The notes under the pieces were generated by a model. It searched no databases and was not told where the DNA came from. It was given only the letters and a program-made list of their open reading frames with translations. Below, piece after piece: positions 18,726 through 28,695 of a stretch of 64,000 bases of DNA. The position numbers were made by a program, and so were the translations under genes. The DNA is from Paracoccus tibetensis (GTDB taxonomy: Bacteria > Pseudomonadota > Alphaproteobacteria > Rhodobacterales > Rhodobacteraceae): positions 186,001 through 250,000 of the forward strand of contig NZ_FMVT01000007.1 of the NCBI RefSeq assembly GCF_900102505.1, written 5' to 3'. How positions within the stretch are numbered: the stretch's first letter is position 1; the number at the start of each line of letters is the position of its first letter.

Positions 18726-20846
18726 ATGAGCCACGCCCCCGATCCTGCCGCCGGCGGGCCCTCCCGCCCTGCCGGCCTCGACCCTAACCTCGAGGCCGAG
18801 GTCAGCGAGGGCCTGCCGCCCGGCTTCGGCCCCGGCGTGATGGGGCGCGTCGCCTTCTGGCTGGCGGTCGCCTTCTCGCTGTTCCAGCTTTGGGCCGCCG
18901 CCTACGGCACGCTGCCAAGCCAGGTGGTGCGCGCGATGCATGTCGGCTTCCTGCTGCTGCTGGGCTTCGGCCTTGTCGGCAACCTCGTCGCCAAGACGCG
19001 GGGCGGGCAGGCCTTCTTCTGGCTGCTGGGCCTGATGGGCTTCGGCACCGGGCTCTACCAGTGGATCGAATACACCCAGATCCTGCGGCGCACGGGTTTT
19101 CTGAACCAGACGGACCTGATCGTCGGCACCGTCCTGATCGTGCTGGTCTTCGAGGGCGCCCGCCGCCTGATGGGCTGGCCGCTGGCGGTCATCGCCGGCT
19201 GCTTCCTTGCCTATTGCTTCTTCGGCCAGCACCTGCCGCCGCCCTTCATCCATCGCGGCTACGGCTTCGAGCAGATCGTCGAGCATTTCGCCTTCGGCAC
19301 CGAGGGCATCTACGGCAGCCCGATCTATGTCAGCAGCGCCTACATCTTCATCTTCGTCGTCTTCGCGGCCTTCCTGGAACGGGCGGGGATGCTGAACCTC
19401 TTCAACGATTTCGCGCTTGGCATGGTAGGCGCGGCACGCGGAGGCCCGGCGCAGGTCGCGACCCTGGCCTCGGCGCTGATGGGCACCATCTCGGGCTCGG
19501 GCGTGGCCAATGTGGTCGCCTCGGGGCAGTTCACCATCCCGATGATGAAGAAGTCGGGCTTCAAGCCTGCCTTCGCCGGAGGGGTCGAGGCGACCGCCTC
19601 GATGGGCGGGCAGATCATGCCGCCGGTCATGGGCGCTGTCGCCTTCATCATGGCCGAGACGCTGAACGTGCCCTATGCCCGCGTGGTGCAGGCGGCGATC
19701 GTCCCCGCCGTGCTCTACTTCGGGGTCGTCTTCTGGATGGTCTGGCTTCAGGCCGGGCGCGACAACCTGAAGGGCCTGCCCAAGGAAAGCCTGCCGAACC
19801 CCTGGGCGGCGGTCAGGGCGCAATGGCCGCTGGTCCTGCCGCTGGCGGCGCTGGTCTACCTGCTGTTTGCCGGCTACACGCCGATCTTCGCGGGCACAAT
19901 GGGGCTGGCGCTGGTCACGGTGCTGATCCTCGGCGCGCCGCTGGCCGCGCTGATCGGGCCTTACGTCTTCCGGCTGTTCTTCTGGATCGTCCTCGGCCTC
20001 GGCGCGGCCAGCTTCCTGCGCTACGGGGTCGACCTGCTGGCCATCATCATCGCCGGGCTGATCGCCCTCTGCGCGCTCTTCAAGGGCACGCGGCCGACCA
20101 TCGGCATCATCCGCGACGCGCTGGCGCAGGGCGCGCGGAACGCGCTGCCCGTCGGCATCGCCTGCGCCATCGTGGGCGTCGTCATCGGCACGCTGACGCT
20201 GACCGGCATCGCCTCGACCTTCATCGGCGCGATCATCGCCATTGGCCAGAACAACCTGTTCCTGTCGCTGCTGCTGACCATGCTGACCTGCCTCGTGCTT
20301 GGCATGGGCATCCCGACGATCCCGAACTACATCATCACCTCGTCGCTCGCTGGCCCGGCGCTGCTGGAGTTGGGCGTGCCGCTGCTGGTCAGCCACATGT
20401 TCGTCTTCTATTTCGGGATCATGGCCGACCTGACCCCGCCCGTGGCGCTGGCCTGCTTCGCGGCCGCGCCTATCGCGAAATCCACCGGCCTCAAGATCTC
20501 GATGCAGGCGATCCGGCTGGCGGCGGCGGGCTTCATCATTCCCTTCATGGCCGTCTATACCCCGTCCCTGATGCTGCAGGACGGCGGCGCCATCGCCGAG
20601 GCCTATGGCTACCCGGTCGAGGTCGCCTTCGTCCTGCTGAAGACGGTGATGGGCGTCGGCCTCTGGGGGATCGCGGTGGTCGGCTACTTCCTCGACCGCA
20701 CCACGCTGCCCGAGCGGCTGCTGGCGCTGGCGGCAGGGGTGTCGCTGATCCTCGCGCTGCCGATGAGCGACGGTGCCGGCTTCCTGCTGGGCGGCCTCTT
20801 CATCGCGCTGCACCTGATGCGGGTGCGGCGGCTGGCGGCGGCGTGA
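18726..20846 (+). CDS. Fused TAXI-TRAP permease (DctQ-DctM)
   Basis: A 706-residue polytopic membrane protein combining the small 4-helix subunit (first about 200 residues) and the large DctM-like subunit. Recognisable pieces are GTISGSGVANVVASGQFTIP, MGGQIMPPVMGAVAF and LGMGIPTIPNYIITSSLAGP, the repeated Gly-rich elements of TRAP permeases. It imports the TAXI ligand with Na+ or H+. AGGAG lies before the ATG. Its stop overlaps the GTG start of the DUF1850 gene (GTGA). Confidence 0.93.
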   Translation: MSHAPDPAAGGPSRPAGLDPNLEAEVSEGLPPGFGPGVMGRVAFWLAVAFSLFQLWAAAYGTLPSQVVRAMHVGFLLLLGFGLVGNLVAKTRGGQAFFWLLGLMGFGTGLYQWIEYTQILRRTGFLNQTDLIVGTVLIVLVFEGARRLMGWPLAVIAGCFLAYCFFGQHLPPPFIHRGYGFEQIVEHFAFGTEGIYGSPIYVSSAYIFIFVVFAAFLERAGMLNLFNDFALGMVGAARGGPAQVATLASALMGTISGSGVANVVASGQFTIPMMKKSGFKPAFAGGVEATASMGGQIMPPVMGAVAFIMAETLNVPYARVVQAAIVPAVLYFGVVFWMVWLQAGRDNLKGLPKESLPNPWAAVRAQWPLVLPLAALVYLLFAGYTPIFAGTMGLALVTVLILGAPLAALIGPYVFRLFFWIVLGLGAASFLRYGVDLLAIIIAGLIALCALFKGTRPTIGIIRDALAQGARNALPVGIACAIVGVVIGTLTLTGIASTFIGAIIAIGQNNLFLSLLLTMLTCLVLGMGIPTIPNYIITSSLAGPALLELGVPLLVSHMFVFYFGIMADLTPPVALACFAAAPIAKSTGLKISMQAIRLAAAGFIIPFMAVYTPSLMLQDGGAIAEAYGYPVEVAFVLLKTVMGVGLWGIAVVGYFLDRTTLPERLLALAAGVSLILALPMSDGAGFLLGGLFIALHLMRVRRLAAA

Positions 20847-21187
20847 CGCTTTGCGTCGCGGGCATGGCGCTGGCCGTGTCCACCTTCACGCTGGACTGGC
20901 AGCACTCTGTCGCGCGGACGACGTGGTGGGAGCGGTGGGAGGTGACGGCCGAAGGCCTTGCGCCGGTCGAGGCCCGCATCACCGGCCTCGGCGCGGGGAT
21001 GGAGCCGCCGCCCGAGGCCCGGCGCGAGGCCGACGGCTGGCACTGGAGCCCGCGCGTTCCGCCGCAGCGCGAGGTGGTGCTGTCCACCTCCGGCGCGACG
21101 GGCGGCGGCTGGCGTCTCTGCGCGGACGGCGCCTGCTTCGACCTGCCCGAGACGGGCAGGCCGCTTGTCCTGTCGGCCTGCGACTAG
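20843..21187 (+). CDS. DUF1850 protein of the TAXI-TRAP operon
   Basis: A 114-residue protein starting at a GTG that overlaps the permease stop. A short hydrophobic N-terminus (LCVAGMALAVSTFTL) is followed by a beta-rich domain with WQHSVARTTWWERWEV, the Ser/Trp pattern typical of DUF1850. This family is repeatedly found next to TAXI-TRAP permeases and is probably an accessory subunit at the membrane surface; the mechanism is unknown. The 3' end overlaps the convergent NCS1 gene by 4 bp. Confidence 0.85.
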   Translation: MTLCVAGMALAVSTFTLDWQHSVARTTWWERWEVTAEGLAPVEARITGLGAGMEPPPEARREADGWHWSPRVPPQREVVLSTSGATGGGWRLCADGACFDLPETGRPLVLSACD

Positions 21188-22605
21188 CCGCGCGGCATCA
21201 GGGCGTAGTAGATCGCCCCTCCAAGCGCCGCCCCGATCAGCCAGGCATAGCCCGACAGCGCCGCCAGCGCCGGCACCCAGACCGCCGCGACCGAGAAGAC
21301 CGCCGCCACGGCAAAGGCGATCAGCGCCTTGTCGTTCCAGCCGTTCTTGTAGTGATACTCGCCCCCGGTGGTCGCATAAAGCGCGTCGCGGTTCAGCCGC
21401 TGGCCGCGGATCAGGTAATAGTCCACGATCAGGATGCCGTAGAGCGGCGCCAGCGTCGCGCCGAGCGTGTTGACGAAGCCGTCGATCCCGATCTCGCTGA
21501 TGACGCTGGTCCAGAAGCCGCCGATCACCAGCGCGAAGCCCGAGGTAATGAGCCCGGCCTTGCGGAACCCGATGGTCGAGGGTGAGAGGTTCGCGATCCC
21601 GTTCACCGCCGGGATGAAGTTCGCCACCAGGTTGATGCCGACGGTCGCCGCGAAGAAGGTGATCGCGGCGATGACGGCCAGCAGCACGCTGTCCGTGCGC
21701 TCGACGATCTCGGTCGGGTTGACCAGCGCCTCGCCATAGACGACCGCCGCCCCGGCGGTGGTCAGCAGCGCCAGCGCCGAGAAGAGGATCATGTTGAACG
21801 GCAGCCCGGTCAGGTTGCCGAGCGTCATGGCGCGCTTGTTCCGCGCATAGCGCGAGAAGTCCGAGAAGTTGATCATCACGGCGGCGAAATAGGCGACCAT
21901 CGTGCCGATGATGGCGATGAAGCCGGCCAGTTCGGTGCCCCAGGTGCCTTCGGGATTGGCGAAGATCGTCTGAGCCTGCGTCAGAAGCTGCCCGTCCGAG
22001 CGTTGCCACAGCACCACGACCAGCCCGATCATGACCAGATAGACGAAGGGGCCGGCGACGTTCAGGAAGGTCTCGACCCAGTTCATGCCGCGCCAGAAGA
22101 TGACGATGTGAAAGGCCCACACGATCAGGAAGGCGGTCCAGTCGATGGCGGTCAGCCCCATGATCTCGGCCCCGCCGGTGGCGCCGGTCAGCGACCGGAT
22201 CAGCAGCGCGATGGCGGTCGAGGCGAAGTAGACCTGCACCCCGTACCAGAAGACCGCCACCACCGCCCGCAGCACCGCCGGCAGCTTGGCGCCCGCCGTG
22301 CCCATGCTGGCGCGGGCGAAGACGGGGTAGGGGATGCCGTAGCGTTCTCCGGCCGCGCCCGACAGGTTCACCAGGAACATGACCAGCAGCCCGGCCGTGA
22401 TCAGCGCGGCAAAGGCCGTCCAGCCGCTGACCCCGTAGGAGATGAAGAGCGAGGCGACCAGCGTGTAGCCGAACAGCGACTGGATGTCGTTAGCCCACAC
22501 GTTGAAGATCGCAAACCAGCCCCAGGTCTTCTGCTGCGGCGTGACGGGGTGAAGCGTGTCGTCGCCCTCGGGCGCGTGCGCCGCCTCCAGCGTGATGTCG
22601 TGCAT
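21184..22605 (-). CDS. NCS1-family nucleobase/hydroxymethylpyrimidine permease
   Basis: A 473-residue permease with about twelve membrane helices. Family signatures are the N-terminal WGWFAIFNVWANDIQSLFGY and GIPYPVFARASMG, plus NFSDFSRYARN in the middle. NCS1 carriers move purines, pyrimidines, allantoin, hydantoins or the thiamine precursor HMP. It lies 145 bp downstream of thiC on the same strand, which favours HMP or a thiamine-related substrate, but allantoin or cytosine cannot be excluded. A hairpin in the gap may separate the two transcripts. The start MHDITL gives the normal NCS1 N-terminus. Confidence 0.88.
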   Translation of the reverse strand: MHDITLEAAHAPEGDDTLHPVTPQQKTWGWFAIFNVWANDIQSLFGYTLVASLFISYGVSGWTAFAALITAGLLVMFLVNLSGAAGERYGIPYPVFARASMGTAGAKLPAVLRAVVAVFWYGVQVYFASTAIALLIRSLTGATGGAEIMGLTAIDWTAFLIVWAFHIVIFWRGMNWVETFLNVAGPFVYLVMIGLVVVLWQRSDGQLLTQAQTIFANPEGTWGTELAGFIAIIGTMVAYFAAVMINFSDFSRYARNKRAMTLGNLTGLPFNMILFSALALLTTAGAAVVYGEALVNPTEIVERTDSVLLAVIAAITFFAATVGINLVANFIPAVNGIANLSPSTIGFRKAGLITSGFALVIGGFWTSVISEIGIDGFVNTLGATLAPLYGILIVDYYLIRGQRLNRDALYATTGGEYHYKNGWNDKALIAFAVAAVFSVAAVWVPALAALSGYAWLIGAALGGAIYYALMPRG

Positions 22606-22672
22606 GGCCGTCCCTCTTGTCGTTGCCGGTCCGGCGACCTGCCGGCCGTGGCGCGATGGTAGGGGCGGGATT

Positions 22673-22701
22673 GGGTGAGGCGCCATCCCGGCACCTCACC
22701 C
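22673..22701 (-). terminator. 12-bp-stem hairpin between thiC and the NCS1 gene
   Basis: Arms 22673-22684 and 22690-22701 pair over 12 positions with one mismatch and a 5-base loop. It has no T-run on the minus strand. It may terminate thiC partially and set the level of the permease. Confidence 0.45.
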
Positions 22702-22750
22702 TACGTCACTTTTCGTGCGGCAGCGGCGCAACTGCCACATGCATGGGCAG

Positions 22751-24735
<1,985 letters not shown>

Positions 24736-24743
24736 GAGCATTC

Positions 24744-24772
24744 AGCTTCGCCCGGCGCGGCCGGGCTGTCAA
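24744..24772 (-). promoter_or_regulatory. Probable thiC promoter
   Basis: TTGACA on the minus strand (24772-24767), then 17 bp, then a poor -10 GAAGCT (24749-24744). Transcription would start a few bases before the riboswitch, which is why I favour it despite the weak -10. Confidence 0.4.
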
Positions 24773-24789
24773 CACGCGGAAAAAGGGGT

Positions 24790-24870
24790 CAGAGCCGCCC
24801 GTCCGGGTCCGCGGGGACTGCGGCCACGGGGACAGCGTGGCGGCACGCGGGCGCCGGACGGGCGGCTCTG
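24790..24870 (-). terminator. 17-bp perfect inverted repeat between the sigma gene and the thiC leader
   Basis: CAGAGCCGCCCGTCCGG (24790-24806) and its exact complement (24854-24870) enclose 47 bases that can also fold. On the minus strand the structure is followed by ACCCCTTTTT. It may terminate the sigma-factor transcript or be a small structured RNA. The rest of 24545-25061 holds the riboswitch, its promoter and no gene I can support. Confidence 0.5.
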
Positions 24871-25061
24871 TCCTGACGAGGCGGGCGCCGATCCGCCGCA
24901 GCCGCAAGGGTTGGTGCGGCCGCGTCCTCTCAGGGCGCAAGGAACACGGGTGGGCGGGTCAGGGAACATCGCGGCCCCGCGTCGTCAGGACCCGAAGAAC
25001 CGGAAGCCGGGGGCAATGTTCCAGCGGCGGCGCGAATATTTCGCGCGCGGCGGGGGCGGCC

Positions 25062-25535
25062 TCAGGCAGCCTCGCCCAGGGCGCGGCGCAGGATGCCGCG
25101 GGCACGGTTCACGCGGCTCTTGATGGTGCCGATGTCGCAGCCCAGCACCTCGGCTGCGTGCTGGTAGCTCTCGCCGATGACGGCGACCAGCACCAGCGCC
25201 TCGCGGTAGTGGACGGGCATGTCGGCCAAGGCCTGCTGCATCTCCTGCGAGGCCATGTGCCAGTCCTGCGTCGCCTGCACGATCGGCCCGCTGCTGACGC
25301 AGTCGGCCGCGCCGGTCCGTTCCCGGGCGCTCTTGCGGACATTGGTGTAGAAGCGGTTGCGCATGATCGTGAAGAGCCATGCGCGCATGTGGGTGCCGGG
25401 GCGGTAGCTGCCGGCGTTCTCGATGGCGCGAAGCAGGGTCTCCTGCACGAGATCCTCGGCATCGGCGGCATTGCCGCACAGCGAGCGGCCGTAGGCCTTC
25501 AGCGCCCGGACATGGGACAGAATGTCATCGGACAT
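25062..25535 (-). CDS. EcfG-like extracytoplasmic-function sigma factor
   Basis: A 157-residue sigma factor. Region 2 is DLVQETLLRAIENAGSY, followed by GTHMRAWLFTIMRNRFYTN; region 4 is LPVHYREALVLVAVIGESY-like, ending DIGTIKSRVNRARGILRRAL. The paired GTxxRAWLFTIxRNxFY and GTIKSRVNRAR motifs resemble ECF15 (EcfG), the general-stress sigma of alphaproteobacteria. EcfG proteins are held by NepR and released by PhyR; neither is adjacent, but a NepR-like frame lies at 28921. The start MSDDIL is chosen because residues before it do not fit region 2. A GGAAC-N17-CATT element upstream suggests autoregulation. Confidence 0.8.
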   Translation of the reverse strand: MSDDILSHVRALKAYGRSLCGNAADAEDLVQETLLRAIENAGSYRPGTHMRAWLFTIMRNRFYTNVRKSARERTGAADCVSSGPIVQATQDWHMASQEMQQALADMPVHYREALVLVAVIGESYQHAAEVLGCDIGTIKSRVNRARGILRRALGEAA

Positions 25536-25594
25536 GAGATCTTTCAGATATGCCCGACGCCTTGTGGCGCCGGCGGTCGACGTTCCGCCAATTG

Positions 25595-25620
25595 AATGAT
25601 CAAGAAGTCGCTTGGGTTCC
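25595..25620 (-). promoter_or_regulatory. EcfG-type promoter of the sigma gene (one mismatch)
   Basis: On the minus strand GGAAC (25620-25616), 17 bp, CATT (25598-25595), against GGAAC-N16/17-CGTT. It lies about 60 bases before the sigma ATG. Confidence 0.45.
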
Positions 25621-25648
25621 GCGTCCGCCGGCCGGTGAGCGAAATTCG

Positions 25649-25674
25649 GGAACAATACGGCCGGGCCTGCGGTT
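25649..25674 (+). promoter_or_regulatory. EcfG-type promoter of the SDR gene (one mismatch)
   Basis: GGAAC (25649-25653), 17 bp, GGTT (25671-25674). It lies 64 bases before the SDR ATG and back to back with the sigma-gene element. Confidence 0.5.
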
Positions 25675-25738
25675 CATGCCGCCGATCCACGAAGGCCGCG
25701 GGCGCCGCGCCGGTGGCTGAAGACAAGGACGTGACACG

Positions 25739-26596
25739 ATGAAGGACTACCCCAAGCCCCCGTTTCCCAAGCAGGAACAGTCGCTGCCCGGCAGCTTCCG
25801 CGAGATGGACCCGGCCCCGGACCATGGCGAGGACAGCTGGGTCGGCGCCGGCCGCCTGGAGGGGAAGGTCGCGCTGATCACCGGCGGCGACAGCGGCATC
25901 GGCCGCGCGGTCGCCATCGCCTATGCGCGCGAGGGGGCCGACGTGGCGATCTCGTATCTGGACGAGACCGAGGACGCCCGGTCCACCGCCGAGCTGATCG
26001 AGGCCGCCGGCCGCACGTGCCTGATGCTGCCCGGCGACATCTCGGAGCCCGCGCATTGCCGCAAGATGGTGGACGAGGTCATCGGCCGCTTCGGCAAGCT
26101 GGACATCCTGGTGAACAACGCCGCCCACCAGATGCTGTTCGACCAGATCGAGGAGATCCCGGACGAGGAATGGCAGAAGACCTTCGCCATCAACATCCAC
26201 GCCATGTTCTACCTGTCCAAGGCGGCGATGAAGCACATGGAGAAGGGCGGCTCGATCATCAACACGGCCTCGGTCAATTCGGACATGCCCAGCCCGTCGC
26301 TTCTGGCCTATGCCGCGACCAAGGGGGCGATCCAGAACTTCACCGCCGGCCTCGCCCAGATGGTCGCCGAGCGCGGGATCCGCGTGAACTGCGTCGCGCC
26401 CGGCCCGGTCTGGACGCCGCTGATCCCCGGCAGCTTCGCGCCCGAGAAGGTGTCCGAGTTCGGCGCCAATTATCCCATGCAGCGGCCCGCGCAGCCCGTC
26501 GAGCTGGCCTCGAGCTACGTGATGCTGGCCGAGGACATGTCCAGCTACGTCTCGGGCGCGACGATCGCCGTCACCGGCGGCAAGCCGATCATCTGA
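25739..26596 (+). CDS. SDR-family oxidoreductase, stress type (YghA/YhxC-like)
   Basis: A 285-residue short-chain dehydrogenase with an N-terminal extension typical of the YghA/YhxC group (KDYPKPPFPKQEQSLPGS). The NAD(P) loop GGDSGIG is at residues 49-55, NNAAHQ follows, and the catalytic Tyr-Lys pair is in LLAYAATKGAIQNF. The C-terminus GATIAVTGGKPII is characteristic. These enzymes act on aldehydes or ketones, and homologues in other bacteria belong to general-stress regulons. AAGGA precedes the ATG. Two further small genes follow closely. Confidence 0.92.
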   Translation: MKDYPKPPFPKQEQSLPGSFREMDPAPDHGEDSWVGAGRLEGKVALITGGDSGIGRAVAIAYAREGADVAISYLDETEDARSTAELIEAAGRTCLMLPGDISEPAHCRKMVDEVIGRFGKLDILVNNAAHQMLFDQIEEIPDEEWQKTFAINIHAMFYLSKAAMKHMEKGGSIINTASVNSDMPSPSLLAYAATKGAIQNFTAGLAQMVAERGIRVNCVAPGPVWTPLIPGSFAPEKVSEFGANYPMQRPAQPVELASSYVMLAEDMSSYVSGATIAVTGGKPII

Positions 26597-26606
26597 GGAG
26601 AACGCC

Positions 26607-26852
26607 ATGCGCATTTCCACTTCCGTCGTCTTCGCCTGCGGGGTCGTCTCGGGCCTCGCGATCCTGTCGCTGATGCGGGCGGCGGCGCTGGCCGATGCCG
26701 CGGGCAGCCGCATGTCCCACCGCCATTCCGGGCAGGACCGCGTCCGGCAGGCCGGGCCCGCGCAGATGAAGTCGCCGCCGCCCAGCTGGGACGAGGTGGA
26801 CGAGGCCTCGGACGAGAGCTTCCCCGCCAGCGACCCGCCCTCGACCTATTGA
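26607..26852 (+). CDS. Small stress-associated protein with SFPASDPPS tail
   Basis: An 81-residue protein. The N-terminus (STSVVFACGVVSGLAILSLM) is hydrophobic and may be a membrane anchor. The C-terminus WDEVDEASDESFPASDPPST is a motif seen in many short proteins near stress genes, with unknown function. It is 10 bp after the SDR gene and 9 bp before the hydrolase gene, so the three are one operon. GAGGAG precedes the ATG. Confidence 0.75.
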   Translation: MRISTSVVFACGVVSGLAILSLMRAAALADAAGSRMSHRHSGQDRVRQAGPAQMKSPPPSWDEVDEASDESFPASDPPSTY

Positions 26853-26861
26853 GGGCGGCGC

Positions 26862-27467
26862 ATGGCGAGCGGTTTCAGATACGGCGCCCCGGGTCCGGGG
26901 GCCGTCCATCTCTGCGTGGACATGCAGCGGGTCTTCGGGCCCGGCTCGGCCTGGAACATGCCCTGGATGGAGCAGCGCCTGCCGAACGTCATGCGCCTGG
27001 CCGAGGCGCATCCCGAGCGCACGGTCTTCACGCGCTTCATCCCCCCGGCCCGGCTGGAGGAGGCGCAGGGCAACTGGCTGCCCTATTACCAGAAATGGCC
27101 GCAGATGCTGGGCGAGAGCCTCGATCCCGACTGGCTGCGGCTGACGCCCGAGCTGGAGCGGCTGGTTCCCCCCGCCCGCGTCTTCGACAAGCCGGTCTAC
27201 TCGCCCTGGATCAGCGGCGCGCTGCATCGTCTCCTGCGCGAGGGCGGCATCGACACGCTGATCGTCTCGGGCGGTGAGACGGATGTCTGCGTCCTGGCGA
27301 CGGTCATGGGCGCGGTGGACCTGGGCTACCGGGTGATCCTGGTCAGCGACGCGACCTGCTCGTCCGCCGACGAGGGGCATGACGCGGCGCTCAGCATCTA
27401 TGCCAGCCGCTTCGGCCAGCAGATCGAGAGCGTGACGACCGACCAGGTGCTGGCCTGCTGGTTCTGA
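26862..27467 (+). CDS. Isochorismatase-like cysteine hydrolase
   Basis: A 201-residue cysteine hydrolase. The triad is visible as Asp 20 (LCVDMQRVF), Lys 110 (VFDKPVYSPW) and Cys 143 (GGETDVCVLATVMGA), with the family cis-peptide region before the Cys. Such enzymes hydrolyse amides such as nicotinamide or biuret, or isochorismate; the substrate here is open. Third gene of the stress operon, ending at a convergent gap that contains dispersed repeat copy D. Confidence 0.85.
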   Translation: MASGFRYGAPGPGAVHLCVDMQRVFGPGSAWNMPWMEQRLPNVMRLAEAHPERTVFTRFIPPARLEEAQGNWLPYYQKWPQMLGESLDPDWLRLTPELERLVPPARVFDKPVYSPWISGALHRLLREGGIDTLIVSGGETDVCVLATVMGAVDLGYRVILVSDATCSSADEGHDAALSIYASRFGQQIESVTTDQVLACWF

Positions 27468-27476
27468 GGCGGCAAG

Positions 27477-27540
27477 AGGGGGCGCTGCCCCCGCCGCGCG
27501 GGGCGCGGCTCCCCCGGGATATTCTCACACAGAAGATGTC
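27477..27540 (+). repeat. Dispersed GC-rich repeat, copy D
   Basis: A G/C-rich palindromic block (GGGGGCGCTGCCCCCGCC) is followed by CCCCCGGGATATTCTCACAC and AGAAGATG. It lies between convergent genes and runs 16 bp into the end of the DUF2243 gene on the opposite strand, so it encodes that protein's last residues. A bidirectional terminator role is likely. Confidence 0.65.
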
Positions 27541-28301
27541 GACCAGCTGAAGCATCCTGCGGGCGAAGCGGTGCCGCTGACCATCAGCGCGCCCTGCCGG
27601 TAGAGGGCGAGGCGGCGCTCGCGCGGCAGCGCGAGGATGACGACCTCGAGCCCCGGCTCGGCCCAGATGATGCGGGCGCCGAGCGCGTCGAGCCGCGTCT
27701 GGATCTGGTCGGGGGCGAGGCCCGGGCGGAAGACGACGGTGGTGAAGGGCTGGTCGGGCGGCGGCTGGATCGCCCAAGCGCCCGACAGGCCGGCCGTCAG
27801 GGCGAGCGCCGCCAGCGTCGCGGCGGCCCGGCGGGGCGGCGCGGGGCGTCCGCGCAGCAGCGCGAGGCCGATGGCGGCGGGGACGAGGCCGAGGCCGGCG
27901 AAGAAGGCGAGATCCCAGGCCAGCGGGTTCGGCGCGTCGATGCGGATGCGATGGATGCCCAGAAGCCAGTGCGACAGCACGCCGTCCAGCAGGTGCCAGA
28001 GGCCGAAGCCGATCAGCAGCGCGCCCGCCAGGTGTCGCGGCGGGAGCGGGCGGCGCGCCCGCAGGTCGCGCCAGAGCAGCCACAGCGCCAAGGCCGCCAC
28101 GACATACATCAGCCCGTGGAAGACCCCGTCCCAGAGGATCTGCGTCCTGAGATCCACGATCCCCGGCACGAGGCTGAGCAGGTGGTGCCATTGCAGGATC
28201 TGGTGCAGCAGGATCCCGTCGAAGAAGCCGCCGAAGGCGAGGCCCAGCAGGATGCCGGGCAAAAGGCGCGGCGGACCGGCCTCAGGGGGCGCGGGCGTCA
28301 T
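27525..28301 (-). CDS. DUF2243-family inner-membrane protein
   Basis: A 258-residue protein. The first two thirds match DUF2243: GFFDGILLHQILQWHHLLS, HGLMYVVAALALWLLW and HLLDGVLSHWLLGIHRIR, with conserved His residues in or next to about four membrane helices. His clusters at the membrane edge suggest metal or haem contact, but no function is known. The C-terminal third is soluble and may be periplasmic. The start MTPAPP overlaps the previous gene by 20 bp. The last residues come from the dispersed repeat. Confidence 0.75.
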   Translation of the reverse strand: MTPAPPEAGPPRLLPGILLGLAFGGFFDGILLHQILQWHHLLSLVPGIVDLRTQILWDGVFHGLMYVVAALALWLLWRDLRARRPLPPRHLAGALLIGFGLWHLLDGVLSHWLLGIHRIRIDAPNPLAWDLAFFAGLGLVPAAIGLALLRGRPAPPRRAAATLAALALTAGLSGAWAIQPPPDQPFTTVVFRPGLAPDQIQTRLDALGARIIWAEPGLEVVILALPRERRLALYRQGALMVSGTASPAGCFSWSTSSV

Positions 28302-28566
28302 CGCCGTTCGCCGCTGCCGGGTCCTGGGGCAATGCCGCTGCCATCTCGGCAATGATGCGGAACTCGTCGGACATGCCGAGGCTGAGGGCGAGGCCCTCGG
28401 CGGGGACCGCGCCGGGGTCCTCCTGCCCGTCGAACATTACCTCGCGCCCGTCCATCCAGTCGAGAAGCCCCCGCCGCTGGTCCTGCGGCAGCAGCGCCAT
28501 GAGACGGGCGAGCAGCCGCCGATGCGCCAGCAGCCGTCCTTCAAGTCCGAGTAGCTGGTCCGTCAT
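28282..28566 (-). CDS. Unrecognised small protein upstream of DUF2243
   Basis: A 94-residue, mostly helical protein: MTDQLLGLEGRLLAHRRLLA at the start, a centre of RRGLLDWMDGREVMFDGQED, then an acidic/Ala-rich tail. I do not recognise the family. It overlaps the DUF2243 start by 20 bp and is first in the operon. ATG 28566 or 28575 could be the start. A GGAAC-N16-TGTT element lies about 38 bases upstream. Confidence 0.6.
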   Translation of the reverse strand: MTDQLLGLEGRLLAHRRLLARLMALLPQDQRRGLLDWMDGREVMFDGQEDPGAVPAEGLALSLGMSDEFRIIAEMAAALPQDPAAANGDDARAP

Positions 28567-28603
28567 GTCGGGCATCCGCCTGATTGCTCTCTGTCGCTGC
28601 AGC

Positions 28604-28628
28604 AACAGCCGCGGGCGGCATTTGTTCC
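28604..28628 (-). promoter_or_regulatory. EcfG-type promoter, minus strand (one mismatch)
   Basis: On the minus strand GGAAC (28628-28624), 16 bp, TGTT (28607-28604). It points at the small gene and DUF2243 pair. Its -35 forms half of the palindrome TGTTCCGCGCGGAACA (28623-28638). Confidence 0.5.
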
Positions 28629-28632
28629 GCGC

Positions 28633-28657
28633 GGAACATCGCCCGGCCTCGCCCGTT
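28633..28657 (+). promoter_or_regulatory. EcfG-type promoter, plus strand (exact)
   Basis: GGAAC (28633-28637), 16 bp, CGTT (28654-28657), 38 bases before the ATG of the small membrane-protein gene. It shares the palindrome at 28623-28638 with the opposite promoter. Confidence 0.65.
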
Positions 28658-28695
28658 GTCCCGGCACGCCCCTGACGCCTTACCGGAAAGCCGCC

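Noticed and set aside
17403..20813. A 1136-codon open frame on the minus strand
   Set aside because: It is antisense to the response regulator and TAXI-TRAP genes and consists of Asp/His/Arg/Gln-rich low-complexity sequence.
25000..25020. GGAAC-N16-GGTT on the minus strand
   Set aside because: It lies just downstream of the sigma gene, points towards thiC over 250 bp away, and thiC already has a riboswitch leader with its own promoter.
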